64,000 bases of DNA. It comes from Streptomyces sp. CB02366. Its GTDB lineage: Bacteria; Actinomycetota; Actinomycetes; Streptomycetales; Streptomycetaceae. The stretch is taken from positions 186,001 to 250,000 of the forward strand of contig NZ_LIVT01000005.1 of the NCBI RefSeq assembly GCF_001905905.1, in the 5' to 3' direction. This document shows positions 8,878-17,456 of the stretch, one piece after another; within the stretch, counting starts at the first letter, position 1; every line of letters starts with the position of its first letter. Under the pieces are notes generated by a model. The model made no database searches and had not been told where the DNA came from. It saw nothing but the letters and a program-made list of their open reading frames with translations. A program made the translations under genes and the position numbers.

Positions 8878-9315
8878 TCAGTCGGCGGGCGTTGCGCGCC
8901 GCCGCGTGCGGACGGCGCGCACGGCGAGGAAGACCAGCAGTCCGAACGGCGAGAGCAGGATCGTCAGCACCAGCAGCGGGCCCGTCAGCAGCGGGGACAG
9001 GCCCAGTTTCCGGCTCTGCAGATACATCCACTGCCCCACCAGGAGGTCCCAGGCGAGGACCTGCGCCCACAGGGCCGTCGCCCCGTCCGCCAGCGCCGCC
9101 AGCTCACGGAAGGCGTCGAGGTCCGGGCTGCTCACGGCGGTCCACAGCTCCGGGAAGACCGCGACGGCCATGACGACGTAGACGGTGAGCGCGGGCAGGA
9201 CGGTCAGCGGTGAGGCGGCGACGCGGGCGGTGCCGGACCAGGCGGGGGCGAAGATCATCAGCAGCCAGAACGGGGCGACCAGGTAGAAGGCGGTCTCGAA
9301 GAGTGCGTCGGTCAT
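8878..9315 (-). CDS. ABA4-like (DUF4281) membrane protein
   Basis: This 145-residue protein has four predicted transmembrane segments and the pattern of the ABA4-like family (for example AWDLLVGQWMYLQSRKLG and the end of segment four, LTILLSPFGLLVFLAVR). Plant ABA4 acts in neoxanthin synthesis, but the bacterial members have no settled role. Its ATG overlaps the stop of the upstream membrane-protein gene by four bases, so the two are likely made together. Confidence 0.85.
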   Translation of the reverse strand: MTDALFETAFYLVAPFWLLMIFAPAWSGTARVAASPLTVLPALTVYVVMAVAVFPELWTAVSSPDLDAFRELAALADGATALWAQVLAWDLLVGQWMYLQSRKLGLSPLLTGPLLVLTILLSPFGLLVFLAVRAVRTRRRATPAD

Positions 9316-10355
9316 GTGACGGGCTCCTTGTCCTCGGGCGTGGGTGAAGCGGGCGCGGGCGGGACGGTGGCGGGCGACGCCCGGCGCAGTGCGCGCCGGG
9401 TCCCGTACGCCGCCGCCGCGAGGACCGCTCCGGCGGCGGCCAGCGTGATCCCGTCCGGGCGCGTCAACGGCTGCCCCCGCAGCGCCTGCCAGGTGAGGAG
9501 GGCGGCGAGCGCCGCGTAGCCGCCGACGGCGACCCGTACGAGGCGCAGCCGTACGCCTGGATCGCGCAGCGGGGGGAGGCGGGGCGCGAGCAGTACCAGA
9601 GCGACCAGGAGGAGCGGCGCCAGTTGGAGCGCGTGCATCCCCACGAAGTGCGGAACCCGCAGGTCGCCGCCGGTCGTCGACCAGCCGGTCAGCGGCATGG
9701 CCGGTCCGCCGTCCGGTACGCCGACGGAGTGTGCCCCCACGATGCCGGCGGGGTCGGAACCCACCGCCCCCCGCCGGCTCTCGCTCGGCCGTGTCATCAG
9801 GAAGCCCAGACCCGCGCCGGCCAGGGCGATCAGCGACCCGCCCCGGACGGCCAGGGCCGTCGCCCGGTCGGCGACCCGGGCGCGCAGCAGCAGGACGGCG
9901 ATCACCAGGGTGGCCGCCCAGAGGGTGGCGACGGTCATCCCCATCGCGTTCCACAGCGCCGCGTCGAACGGCGTCGCGGTGTTGAAGTGGCTGCGCTCGC
10001 CCCGGACGACCTGCACGGTGATCATCACCATCTCGGCCGAGCCGGTCGCCACGACGACGTGCCCCGCCCACCGGCCGGTCCGCCGCCCCCGCGTGAGGAG
10101 CGTCAGCATCCAGGCCAGCGTCAGGCAGTACGCGACGAAGGACACGGCGAACTTGAACGGCTTCGCCCAGATCGGCGCGCCCACCAGGACCCGCTCGTCC
10201 ACCACGAGGCCCACGGCGCAGACGGCGGCGAAGAGGGCCATCGAGGCGGAGAAGACGACCAGCGGACGATGCCAGGAACCCGGCGGGCGGAGCCAGGGGC
10301 TCCACGTTCGGTTCCGGGGACGTGGCGGGTGGTGCCGGGAACGCCGTGACGGCAT
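9312..10355 (-). CDS. Multi-pass membrane protein of unknown function
   Basis: This 347-residue protein has about seven hydrophobic segments and a charged, proline-rich C-terminus. I do not recognise a named domain. It is the first gene of a two-gene operon with the ABA4-like protein and is transcribed away from a MerR regulator 124 bases upstream, which is the probable controller. Recognisable stretches include APIWAKPFKFAVSF, an ordered set of loop residues rather than a known catalytic motif. Confidence 0.8.
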   Translation of the reverse strand: MPSRRSRHHPPRPRNRTWSPWLRPPGSWHRPLVVFSASMALFAAVCAVGLVVDERVLVGAPIWAKPFKFAVSFVAYCLTLAWMLTLLTRGRRTGRWAGHVVVATGSAEMVMITVQVVRGERSHFNTATPFDAALWNAMGMTVATLWAATLVIAVLLLRARVADRATALAVRGGSLIALAGAGLGFLMTRPSESRRGAVGSDPAGIVGAHSVGVPDGGPAMPLTGWSTTGGDLRVPHFVGMHALQLAPLLLVALVLLAPRLPPLRDPGVRLRLVRVAVGGYAALAALLTWQALRGQPLTRPDGITLAAAGAVLAAAAYGTRRALRRASPATVPPAPASPTPEDKEPVT

Positions 10356-10390
10356 GGAAGACCCCCCTGTGGTGATGGTGCGAGGCGATC

Positions 10391-10434
10391 ACTATGGATA
10401 GCCGCACTGTCCACTATCCGATAGGGGGACTATC
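10391..10434. promoter_or_regulatory. Repeated ACTAT/GATAG motifs between divergent genes
   Basis: The divergent spacer contains ACTATGGATAG (10391-10401), ACTATCCGATAG (10413-10424) and GATAG-GGGGA-CTATC (10420-10434). These make overlapping inverted repeats. Their place between a MerR gene and its divergent membrane operon suggests operator sites for that MerR protein. The sequence is distinctly A/T-rich for this genome. Confidence 0.55.
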
Positions 10435-10479
10435 TATGATGAGGTCGGTCTCTGGCAAGGGTGAAAGGGCGAACACACG

Positions 10480-11253
10480 GTGCGCATCGGTGAATTGAGT
10501 CGCAGGACCGGGGTGCCGGTGCCGACGATCAAGTACTACCTACGGGAAGGGCTCCTGTCGGCAGGGGAGCTGACCAGCCCGAACCAGGCGCGCTACGGCC
10601 CCGCGCATGAACGCCGGCTGCGGTTGATCCGGGCGCTGCTGGAGGTCGGCGGCCTCTCGCTCGCGGACATCGGGGGCGTCCTGGACGCCATGGACGATCC
10701 CGAACAGTCGCTGCACGACGTGCTCGGCGCCGCCGCGGACGGCGTCACGCCGACCGGAGAGCGGGAGGCGGGCCCCGAACTGGAGGACGCGCGCGAGGAG
10801 GTGGCCGAACTGCTGCGGCGGCGCGGCTGGCGGGTGGACGAGCGGAGCCAGGCCGCCGAGTCGCTGGCGGAGGTGCTGTCCGCGCTGCGCAGGGCGGGGC
10901 ACGGGGGCTACGTCGACCTGCTGGACGTCTACGCGGCCGCCGCCGAGCCGGTCGCCCGCGCCGACCTCGACTACGTACAGCGGCGGGTGGCCCGTGAGGA
11001 CCAGGTCGAGAGCGTCGTCGTGGGGACGGTCCTCGGCGAGGCGATGCTCGGCGCACTGCGGAGGCTGGCGCACATCGACGCGTCGTTCCGCCGCTTCGAG
11101 TCCTCGGAGCGGCTGGACGGGGAGGCCGGGGGCGAGGCCGCGGCGGAGGACGACGGGGAGGCCGGGGGCGAGGCCGCGAGCGGGGGCGGGGCGGCGGACG
11201 AGGGTGACGCCGCGAGGGAGGGCGGGGCGGGGGCCGGGGCGCCGGACGCCTGA
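10480..11253 (+). CDS. MerR-family transcriptional regulator
   Basis: The N-terminal MerR helix-turn-helix and wing are clear (RIGELSRRTGVPVPTIKYYLREGLL, then RYGPAHERRLRLIRALLEVGGLSLADI). No B12- or metal-binding motif is visible in the effector region. The tail after residue 210 is low-complexity Glu/Gly/Ala sequence built partly from a duplicated 27-bp DNA unit. It starts at GTG and is divergent from the membrane-protein operon, which it most likely regulates together with itself. The ligand is unknown. Confidence 0.9.
   Translation: MRIGELSRRTGVPVPTIKYYLREGLLSAGELTSPNQARYGPAHERRLRLIRALLEVGGLSLADIGGVLDAMDDPEQSLHDVLGAAADGVTPTGEREAGPELEDAREEVAELLRRRGWRVDERSQAAESLAEVLSALRRAGHGGYVDLLDVYAAAAEPVARADLDYVQRRVAREDQVESVVVGTVLGEAMLGALRRLAHIDASFRRFESSERLDGEAGGEAAAEDDGEAGGEAASGGGAADEGDAAREGGAGAGAPDA
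11116..11178 (+). repeat. 27-bp direct repeat inside the MerR gene
   Basis: The same 27 bases occur at 11116-11142 and 11152-11178, a period of 36 bases or 12 codons. They encode the repeated DGEAGGEAA block of the acidic tail. The period keeps the frame, so the repeat probably changes tail length without breaking the protein. Confidence 0.8.
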
Positions 11254-11288
11254 CGCGCGGATTCCGCCGGGCGGGCCCCCTGCGCGAA

Positions 11289-11314
11289 ACCCCGCCCGTC
11301 GCGGCGGGCGGGGT
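11289..11314. terminator. Bidirectional hairpin between convergent genes
   Basis: A 10-bp perfect G/C-rich stem (11289-11298 with 11305-11314) and a 6-base loop lie between the MerR gene and the convergent siderophore-interacting protein gene. There is no clear T-run, which is common for Streptomyces terminators. Confidence 0.6.
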
Positions 11315-11466
11315 CCGAGGGGCGGAGCGCGAAGGCCGGGGTGCGCCCGGCCGGGCGTCGGAGAGCGGGCGAACGCCGAGCGGCGGGCGGGAGCCGGACA
11401 GCGGCCGGCGGCCGGGGCGTCCCCGTCCGCCGCTCCGTCGTGCCGGGGCGGGGCCGCCCCGTCCCG

Positions 11467-12318
11467 CTACGCGGCAGCCGTGCCGCTCTCCTGCTCGCGC
11501 TCCACCTGCTCGTTCCACTCGCGCTTGACGGCGCGCCAGGCGTCGTCGTTCTGGCCGAGACGCCAGTAGCCCGAGATCGACAGCTGGGCCAGGGGGATCT
11601 GCCGCTCCACGCGCAGGTGGCGGCGGATCTCCTTCACGAACCCCGCCTCCCCGTGGACGAACGCCTGGACGCGGCCCCCGGGGAAGTCCAGCCCCTTCAC
11701 GGCGGCGGTCAGCAGCTCGCCGACGGGGCGGTCGCCGCGGTGCAGCCAGGTCACGGCCACCCCGTCCGGCGTCACGATCTTCTGCTCCTCCGCGGCGTCC
11801 GGCACCTCGACGAAGGCGTGCACCGAAGCGCCCGCGGGCATCTGCTCCAGCGCCGCCGCGATCGCCGGCAGCGCGCTCTCGTCGCCGGCCAGCAGATGCC
11901 AGTCCGCGGACGCGTCCGGCCCGTAACCGCCGCCGGGGCCGAGGAAGGTCACCTGCTCGCCCACCCGCGCCCGCCGGGCCCACGGCCCCGCCAGGCCCTC
12001 GTCGCCGTGCACGACGAAGTCGACGGCCATCTCCCGGGCGACGGGATCCCACGAACGCACCGTGTACGTACGCGTGGTGGGCCACAGCTCGCGCGGGTAG
12101 GCCTCCCGGATCGCGGCCATGTCGAACGGGTGGGCGTAGTCCGCGCCCTCCGGTGCGAAGCACAGCTTGATGTAGTGGTCGGTGAAACCCGAGAGGGCGA
12201 AGTCGGCGAGACCCTCGCCGCCGAGCACCACCCGCATCATGTGCGGGGTGATCCGCTCGGTGCGCACGACCTGCGCCCCCTGGGCCTTGGGTCCCTGCCG
12301 GGCCGGTCGCTCTGCCAC
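11467..12318 (-). CDS. Siderophore-interacting protein (FAD ferric-siderophore reductase)
   Basis: This cytoplasmic flavoprotein of the SIP/ViuB family would reduce ferric siderophores with NAD(P)H to release iron. The N-terminal FAD-binding barrel shows TRTYTVRSWDP and DFVVHGDEGLAGPWA; the C-terminal domain is the nucleotide-binding half, ending near SGYWRLGQNDDAWR. It starts at GTG with AGGGAG six bases before it. An iron box just upstream (12342-12357) indicates repression when iron is plentiful. No siderophore synthesis genes are nearby. Confidence 0.93.
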   Translation of the reverse strand: MAERPARQGPKAQGAQVVRTERITPHMMRVVLGGEGLADFALSGFTDHYIKLCFAPEGADYAHPFDMAAIREAYPRELWPTTRTYTVRSWDPVAREMAVDFVVHGDEGLAGPWARRARVGEQVTFLGPGGGYGPDASADWHLLAGDESALPAIAAALEQMPAGASVHAFVEVPDAAEEQKIVTPDGVAVTWLHRGDRPVGELLTAAVKGLDFPGGRVQAFVHGEAGFVKEIRRHLRVERQIPLAQLSISGYWRLGQNDDAWRAVKREWNEQVEREQESGTAAA

Positions 12319-12341
12319 GAGGTACTCCCTGGGTTCGATTA

Positions 12342-12357
12342 CTTAGGCATACCTAAG
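12342..12357 (-). promoter_or_regulatory. Iron box (DmdR/IdeR-type operator)
   Basis: The near-palindrome CTTAGGCATACCTAAG ends 24 bases before the start codon of the siderophore-interacting protein gene. It matches the outer TTAGG...CCTAA arms of the actinobacterial iron-repressor box. It probably overlaps the promoter, so DmdR1-type repressors with bound iron would block transcription. Confidence 0.85.
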
Positions 12358-12372
12358 CTAGCACCTCGGGGC

Positions 12373-13308
12373 TCAACGCTGAAGAGCGGTCAGGAGGCGC
12401 GACACCGCACCGCCCAGTCCCCACCGCCCGGCCAGCGCCTCCAGGGCGGCGGGGTCGCGCGGCTCGCGCGGCAGGGCCGGGTCGAAGTCGGGCAGGGGGA
12501 CGTCGTCGGCCACCCGGACCACCTTCGGGGCGACGGCCACGTACGCCCGCGACTCGTCCAGCCGCTTGCGCTGCGAGGGCGTCAGCTTCGCCTTCGGGTC
12601 GTCCACCGCCGCCATGATCCCGTCGAGATCGCCGTAGGCGTCCAACAGCTTCGCCGCCGTCTTCTCGCCGATGCCGGGAACGCCGGGGAGTCCGTCGCTC
12701 GGGTCGCCGCGCAGCAGCGCCAGATCGACGTAGCCGGAGCCGTCCACGCCGTACTTCTCGCGCAGCCACGCCTCGTCGGTCACCTGGAGCGTGCCGACGC
12801 CCTTGAGCGGGTAGAGCACGCGCACCCGGCGGGCGTCGTCGACCAGCTGGTACAGGTCGCGGTCGCCGGTGACGATGTCCACCGGCCCGGCCGCCCGCGC
12901 CGTGAGGGTGCCGATGACGTCGTCCGCCTCGTACGGGGTGACGCCGACCCGGGCGATCCCGAAGGCCGCCAGCACCTCCTCGATGACCGGGACCTGCGGG
13001 GAGAGCGTGTCGGGGACCTCCTCCTCGTCCGGCCGCCCGGCGGGCGTCTCCCGGGCGACCCGGTGCGCCTTGTAGGTCGGGATCAGGTCGACCCGCCACT
13101 GGGGGCGCCAGTCGTTGTCCCAGCAGGCGACCAGATCGTCCGGCCGGTGGTCCTGCACCAGCCGGGCGATGAAGTCGAGGAGGCCGCGCACGGCGTTCAC
13201 GGGTGTCCCGTCCGGTGCGCGCACCGAGTCGGGCACCCCGAAGTAGGCGCGGAAGTACAGGGAGGCGGTGTCGAGGAGCATCAGGCGTCGCGTCACGGCC
13301 CCGATCAT
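12373..13308 (-). CDS. 5'-3' exonuclease (Pol I-like flap nuclease)
   Basis: This is a free-standing 5'-3' exonuclease/flap endonuclease like the N-terminal domain of DNA polymerase I. It has the metal-binding acidic patch motifs LMLLDTASLYFRAYFG, TGDRDLYQLVDD and LRGDPSDGLPGVPGIGEKTA, the last being the helix-3-turn-helix DNA-binding segment. A helix-hairpin C-terminal domain completes about 310 residues. ATG 13308 or GTG 13296 are both possible starts; homologues often begin at the latter position. It would act in repair or primer removal. Confidence 0.92.
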   Translation of the reverse strand: MIGAVTRRLMLLDTASLYFRAYFGVPDSVRAPDGTPVNAVRGLLDFIARLVQDHRPDDLVACWDNDWRPQWRVDLIPTYKAHRVARETPAGRPDEEEVPDTLSPQVPVIEEVLAAFGIARVGVTPYEADDVIGTLTARAAGPVDIVTGDRDLYQLVDDARRVRVLYPLKGVGTLQVTDEAWLREKYGVDGSGYVDLALLRGDPSDGLPGVPGIGEKTAAKLLDAYGDLDGIMAAVDDPKAKLTPSQRKRLDESRAYVAVAPKVVRVADDVPLPDFDPALPREPRDPAALEALAGRWGLGGAVSRLLTALQR

Positions 13309-13541
13309 GCCGCACCCCGCCGACAGTCGCGGTGGGTAACCGCTTACTGCCGCTTCGTGGCTGATAAGTGAGCTGAATCACTGTCTTGTTTGAGATGTAT
13401 AAGTGCGGGCAGGCGCGCCATTGGAGCGAACCACGTCGCATTTTCAACCAGTGCATGTGCCACGCGGACGGAACCCGCATCGCTCCACGGTCTGCCGGAG
13501 GGGGTGGCAGGCCGTTTTTCGGTTCGACCCGTGAGGTGTAT

Positions 13542-14678
13542 GTGTCCAGGCTGCAAGCCGAGCACTTGTACAAAGTGTTCGGCAGACGACCCGATGAAGC
13601 CGTGCGGAAGCTCGAAGGCGGCGCAGGCCGCGACGAGCTGCGCGCCGACGGAACGACGGCCGCGGTGATCGACGCCTCGTTCACCGTGGAGCCGGGGCAG
13701 ATCTTCGTCGTCATGGGGTTGTCCGGCTCCGGCAAATCCACCCTGCTGCGGATGCTCAACGGTCTGCTGGAGCCCACCGCGGGCCGGGTGCTGTTCGACG
13801 GTCAGGACCTGACCGCCCTGAGCCCCCGCGACCTGCGGCACGTCCGCTCCACCCGGATCAGCATGGTGTTCCAGCACTTCGCGCTCTTCCCCCACCGGAG
13901 CGTGCTGGAGAACGCCGCGTACGGCCTGGAGGTCCAGGGCGTCCCGCGCGAGGAGCGCGAGGTGCGCGCCGCCGAGGCACTGCGGCTCACCGGCCTCGAA
14001 GGCTGGGAGAAGTCCTGGCCCGACGAACTGTCCGGCGGCATGCAGCAGCGCGTAGGCCTCGCCCGCGCCCTGGCCACCGACGCCGACCTGCTGCTCATGG
14101 ACGAGTCCTTCAGCGCGCTCGACCCGCTGATCCGCCGTGACATGCAGGACCAGCTCCTGGAGCTGCAGAAGCGGCTGAAGAAGACCATCGTCTTCATCAC
14201 CCACGACCTCAACGAGGCCATGCGCCTCGGCGACCGCATCGCCGTGATGCGCGACGGCGAGATCGTCCAGCTCGGCACCGCCGAGGACATCCTCGTCACT
14301 CCGGCCAACGACTACGTCGCCTCCTTCACCCAGGACGTCGACCGCTCCCGGGTCCTCACCGCGGGGGCGATCATGGCCGAGGCGCACACCGTCATGGGCA
14401 CCAGGGCGGCGGACGGCAGGGAACTGCGCACCCCGCAGGACGTGCTGGCCGCGGCCCCCGCCGCGGTTGCGGAGTCCACGCCGATCATCGACCTGTTCAC
14501 GCCCTGCTCGCAGAGCGCGAACCCGGTCGCCGTGACCGACGCCGAGGGCGAGCTCGTCGGCGTCGTCCCCGGCTCCCGCCTGCTCGCCGTCCTCGGCGAG
14601 CCGACGACCCCGGCCGAGGCCCCCCGCGACACCGTGCCCGCCACGGCGGACGGCATGAAGAAGGTGGCCGGTGTTTAG
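13542..14678 (+). CDS. proV: Glycine betaine/proline ABC transporter ATPase
   Basis: This is the ATP-binding subunit of an osmoprotectant importer (ProV/OpuAA type). Walker A is MGLSGSGKST, the Q-loop is MVFQHFALFPH, the signature is LSGGMQQRV and Walker B is LLLMDESFSALDP. A C-terminal regulatory part contains one CBS-like repeat (IIDLFTPCSQSANPVAVTD). I chose GTG 13542 because GAGG stands five bases before it and the protein then begins SRLQAEHLYKVFG like its relatives; an open frame continues to 13386 without support. It overlaps the permease start by eight bases. Confidence 0.93.
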   Translation: MSRLQAEHLYKVFGRRPDEAVRKLEGGAGRDELRADGTTAAVIDASFTVEPGQIFVVMGLSGSGKSTLLRMLNGLLEPTAGRVLFDGQDLTALSPRDLRHVRSTRISMVFQHFALFPHRSVLENAAYGLEVQGVPREEREVRAAEALRLTGLEGWEKSWPDELSGGMQQRVGLARALATDADLLLMDESFSALDPLIRRDMQDQLLELQKRLKKTIVFITHDLNEAMRLGDRIAVMRDGEIVQLGTAEDILVTPANDYVASFTQDVDRSRVLTAGAIMAEAHTVMGTRAADGRELRTPQDVLAAAPAAVAESTPIIDLFTPCSQSANPVAVTDAEGELVGVVPGSRLLAVLGEPTTPAEAPRDTVPATADGMKKVAGV

Positions 14679-17292
14679 GCTCCCCCTCGGCGAATGGGTC
14701 GACTCCGCCGTCGACTGGCTCCAGGCCCACCTCGCCTGGCTCTTCGACGCCGTCAGCGCCCTCGTCAGCGGCATGTTCGACGGCATAGCCGCCGTGCTGT
14801 CCGCCCCCGCGCCGCTGCTCTTCGCGGGCATCGTCGCCGTCATCGCCTGGTGGCTGCGCGGCCTCCCCGCCGCCCTGCTCACCTTCGTCGGATTCGCCCT
14901 CATCGACTCCGTCGAACTGTGGGACGAGGCGATGGACACCCTCACCCTGGTGCTCGTCGCGACCCTCGTCACCCTGGTCATCGCCGTGCCGCTGGGCATC
15001 TGGGCCTCCCGGTCCAAGGCCGTCAGCGCGGTGACCCGGCCGGTCCTGGACTTCATGCAGACCATGCCCGCCATGGTCTACCTGATCCCCGGCGTCATCT
15101 TCTTCGGCGTCGGCGTGGTCCCCGGCATCATCGCCACGATCATCTTCGCGCTGCCCCCGGGCGTCCGGATGACCGAACTCGGCATCCGCCAGGTGGACGG
15201 CGAACTCGTCGAGGCGGCCGAGGCGTTCGGCACCACCTCGCGCAACACCCTGCTGCGCGTCCAGCTGCCGCTCGCCCTGCCCACGATCATGGCCGGCATC
15301 AACCAGGTCATCATGCTCGGCCTCTCCATGGTCGTCATCGCGGGCATGGTCGGCGGCGGCGGTCTCGGCGGCTCCGTCTACCGCGCCATCGGCAACGTGG
15401 ACGTCGGCCTCGGCTTCGAGGCGGGCATCTCCATCGTCATCCTCGCCATGTACCTGGACCGGATGACCGGCGCGCTCGGCGCCGAGGTCTCCCCGCTGGG
15501 CCGCCGCGCGGTCGCCAAAGCCCAGGCCATGGCCGAGGGCTGGAAGATCTGGACCTACCGTCCCCAGCCCCGCGTCGCGGCCGTCGGCGTCGTCGTCCTC
15601 GCGCTCGTCGCGGGCGGCATGAGCCTCTTCGGCGGCGCCAAGGACGCCACCGCGGGCAGGGCCGGGCAGATCGGCGACGGCAAGAAGCTCAGCATCGGCT
15701 ACATCCCGTGGGACGAGGGCATCGCCTCCACCTTCCTCTGGAAGGAGATGCTGGAGCAGCGCGGCTTCGAGGTCGACGTCAAGCAGTACGAGGCCGGGGC
15801 GCTGTACACCGGCATGGCCAACGGGCAGATCGACTTCCAGACCGACGCCTGGCTGCCGGTCACCCACGCCAGCTACTGGAAGAAGTACAAGGACCGCCTG
15901 GAGGACCTCGGCGCGTGGTACTCGCCGACCTCGCTGGAGCTGGCCGTCCCCGCGTACATGAAGGACGTCCGGACCATGGACGACCTGAAGGGCCGGGCGT
16001 CCGAGTTCAAGGGCCGGATCGTCGGCATCGAGCCGAGCGCCGGCGAGATGGGCCTGCTCAAGGACAAGCTGCTGCCGGGCTACGGCCTGGACGAGGAGTA
16101 CAAGCTCATCGACGGCTCCACGCCGTCCATGCTGGCCGAGCTGAAGCGCGCGTACGCCAAGAAGGAACCGATCGTCGTTCCACTCTGGTCGCCGCACTGG
16201 GCGTACAACGAGTACGACCTCACCAAGCTGAAGGACCCCAAGGGGCTCTGGGGCAAGGGCGACGGCGTCCACAGTCTGGCGCGCAAGGGCTTCTCCGCCG
16301 AGAACCCCGAGGTCGCCCAGTGGATCAAGGACTTCAGGATGAGCGAGAAGCAGCTCACCAGCCTTGAGGCCGAGATCCAGAAGGCCGGCTCCGGCAAGGA
16401 GCAGGAAGCCGTCCGCACCTGGCTGGAGGACAACCCGGGCGCCGCCGACAAGTGGACCCCGGCCCCGAAGGGCGCGACGGCGGAGGGCGGTAAGGACGAG
16501 CGCGACCGTGCCCTCGAGGTGGCCTGGTTCCCCTGGGAGGAGGACATCGCGGCCACCTACCTGTGGAAGGCGGTCCTGGAGGAGCGCGGCTACAGGATCA
16601 ACCTCAAGCAGTTCGAGGTCGGCCCGATGTACGCCGCGATGTCACGCGGCCAGATCGACGTGCAGTTCGACGGCTGGCTGCCCCACACCCAGAAGAACTA
16701 CTGGGACAAGTACGGCGACCGGCTGACCGACCTCGGCTCCTGGTACGGGCCGACCTCCATCGAGGTCGCCGTCCCCGACTACGTCAAGGACGTCGAGACC
16801 CTCGACGACCTCAAGGGCAAGGGCTCCGAGTTCAAGGGCCGGATCGTCGGCATCGAGCCCGGCACCGCCACCATGGAGAACCTCAAGAAGAACGTCCTGC
16901 CGAGTTACGGCCTGGACGGGGAGTACGAGGTCCTCGACTCCTCCACGCCCGGCATGCTCGCCGAGCTGAAGCGCGCGTACGCCAAGAAGGAGCCCGTCGC
17001 GGTCCTGCTGTGGACCCCGCACTGGGCGTACAACGAGTACGGCATGACCAAGCTGAAGGACCCGAAGAAGGCGTTCGGCGAGGGCGACCGGCTGCACACC
17101 ATCGCCTCCGAGGAGTTCCCGGAGCGGTACCCGCTGCTGACGAAGTGGTTCAAGGACTTCAAGCTCACCGAGAAGCAGCTCGGCGGACTGGAGAACGAGA
17201 TCCAGAAGCGCGGCGCGGGCCACGAGGAGGAAGCCGTGAGGGCCTGGATGGACGACAACCCGGGCATCGTGGACACCATGGCCCCCCGATAA
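14671..17292 (+). CDS. Betaine-type permease fused to two binding domains
   Basis: This 873-residue protein joins a ProW-type permease (about residues 1-320, six or more membrane segments, with the EAA-like loop EAAEAFGTTSRNTLLRVQLPL) to two consecutive OpuAC substrate-binding domains (about 340-600 and 620-870). Each binding domain keeps the tryptophans expected for an aromatic betaine cage: in IPWDEG or FPWEED, in DAWLP or DGWLP, and in PHWAYNEY. With a dimeric permease this would give four external binding domains per transporter. It starts at GTG inside the end of the ATPase gene. Single-domain fusions (OpuABC) are well known; the tandem form is less common. The solute is most probably glycine betaine or a relative. 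Confidence 0.92.
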   Translation: MFRLPLGEWVDSAVDWLQAHLAWLFDAVSALVSGMFDGIAAVLSAPAPLLFAGIVAVIAWWLRGLPAALLTFVGFALIDSVELWDEAMDTLTLVLVATLVTLVIAVPLGIWASRSKAVSAVTRPVLDFMQTMPAMVYLIPGVIFFGVGVVPGIIATIIFALPPGVRMTELGIRQVDGELVEAAEAFGTTSRNTLLRVQLPLALPTIMAGINQVIMLGLSMVVIAGMVGGGGLGGSVYRAIGNVDVGLGFEAGISIVILAMYLDRMTGALGAEVSPLGRRAVAKAQAMAEGWKIWTYRPQPRVAAVGVVVLALVAGGMSLFGGAKDATAGRAGQIGDGKKLSIGYIPWDEGIASTFLWKEMLEQRGFEVDVKQYEAGALYTGMANGQIDFQTDAWLPVTHASYWKKYKDRLEDLGAWYSPTSLELAVPAYMKDVRTMDDLKGRASEFKGRIVGIEPSAGEMGLLKDKLLPGYGLDEEYKLIDGSTPSMLAELKRAYAKKEPIVVPLWSPHWAYNEYDLTKLKDPKGLWGKGDGVHSLARKGFSAENPEVAQWIKDFRMSEKQLTSLEAEIQKAGSGKEQEAVRTWLEDNPGAADKWTPAPKGATAEGGKDERDRALEVAWFPWEEDIAATYLWKAVLEERGYRINLKQFEVGPMYAAMSRGQIDVQFDGWLPHTQKNYWDKYGDRLTDLGSWYGPTSIEVAVPDYVKDVETLDDLKGKGSEFKGRIVGIEPGTATMENLKKNVLPSYGLDGEYEVLDSSTPGMLAELKRAYAKKEPVAVLLWTPHWAYNEYGMTKLKDPKKAFGEGDRLHTIASEEFPERYPLLTKWFKDFKLTEKQLGGLENEIQKRGAGHEEEAVRAWMDDNPGIVDTMAPR

Positions 17293-17322
17293 GGGCCTCA
17301 AGGGCACAAAAGCACAGGTCGC

Positions 17323-17359
17323 AAGGGGTGGCTCCCGCCTTCGGGCGGGGCCGCCCCTT
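17323..17359 (+). terminator. Terminator after the betaine transporter
   Basis: A stem of about 16 bp with one bulge and the stable loop TTCG (17340-17343) begins 31 bases after the transporter stop codon. It separates the transporter operon from the cupin regulator. Confidence 0.8.
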
Positions 17360-17456
17360 CCGGCTGCCGGGGGGCCGTTCGCCGGACGTCGTGCGCGACC
17401 ATGTGCGTAAGGTGCTGGCAACCGCGAGGATGGCGGGGGTGGGAGGGAGCTGGGAC

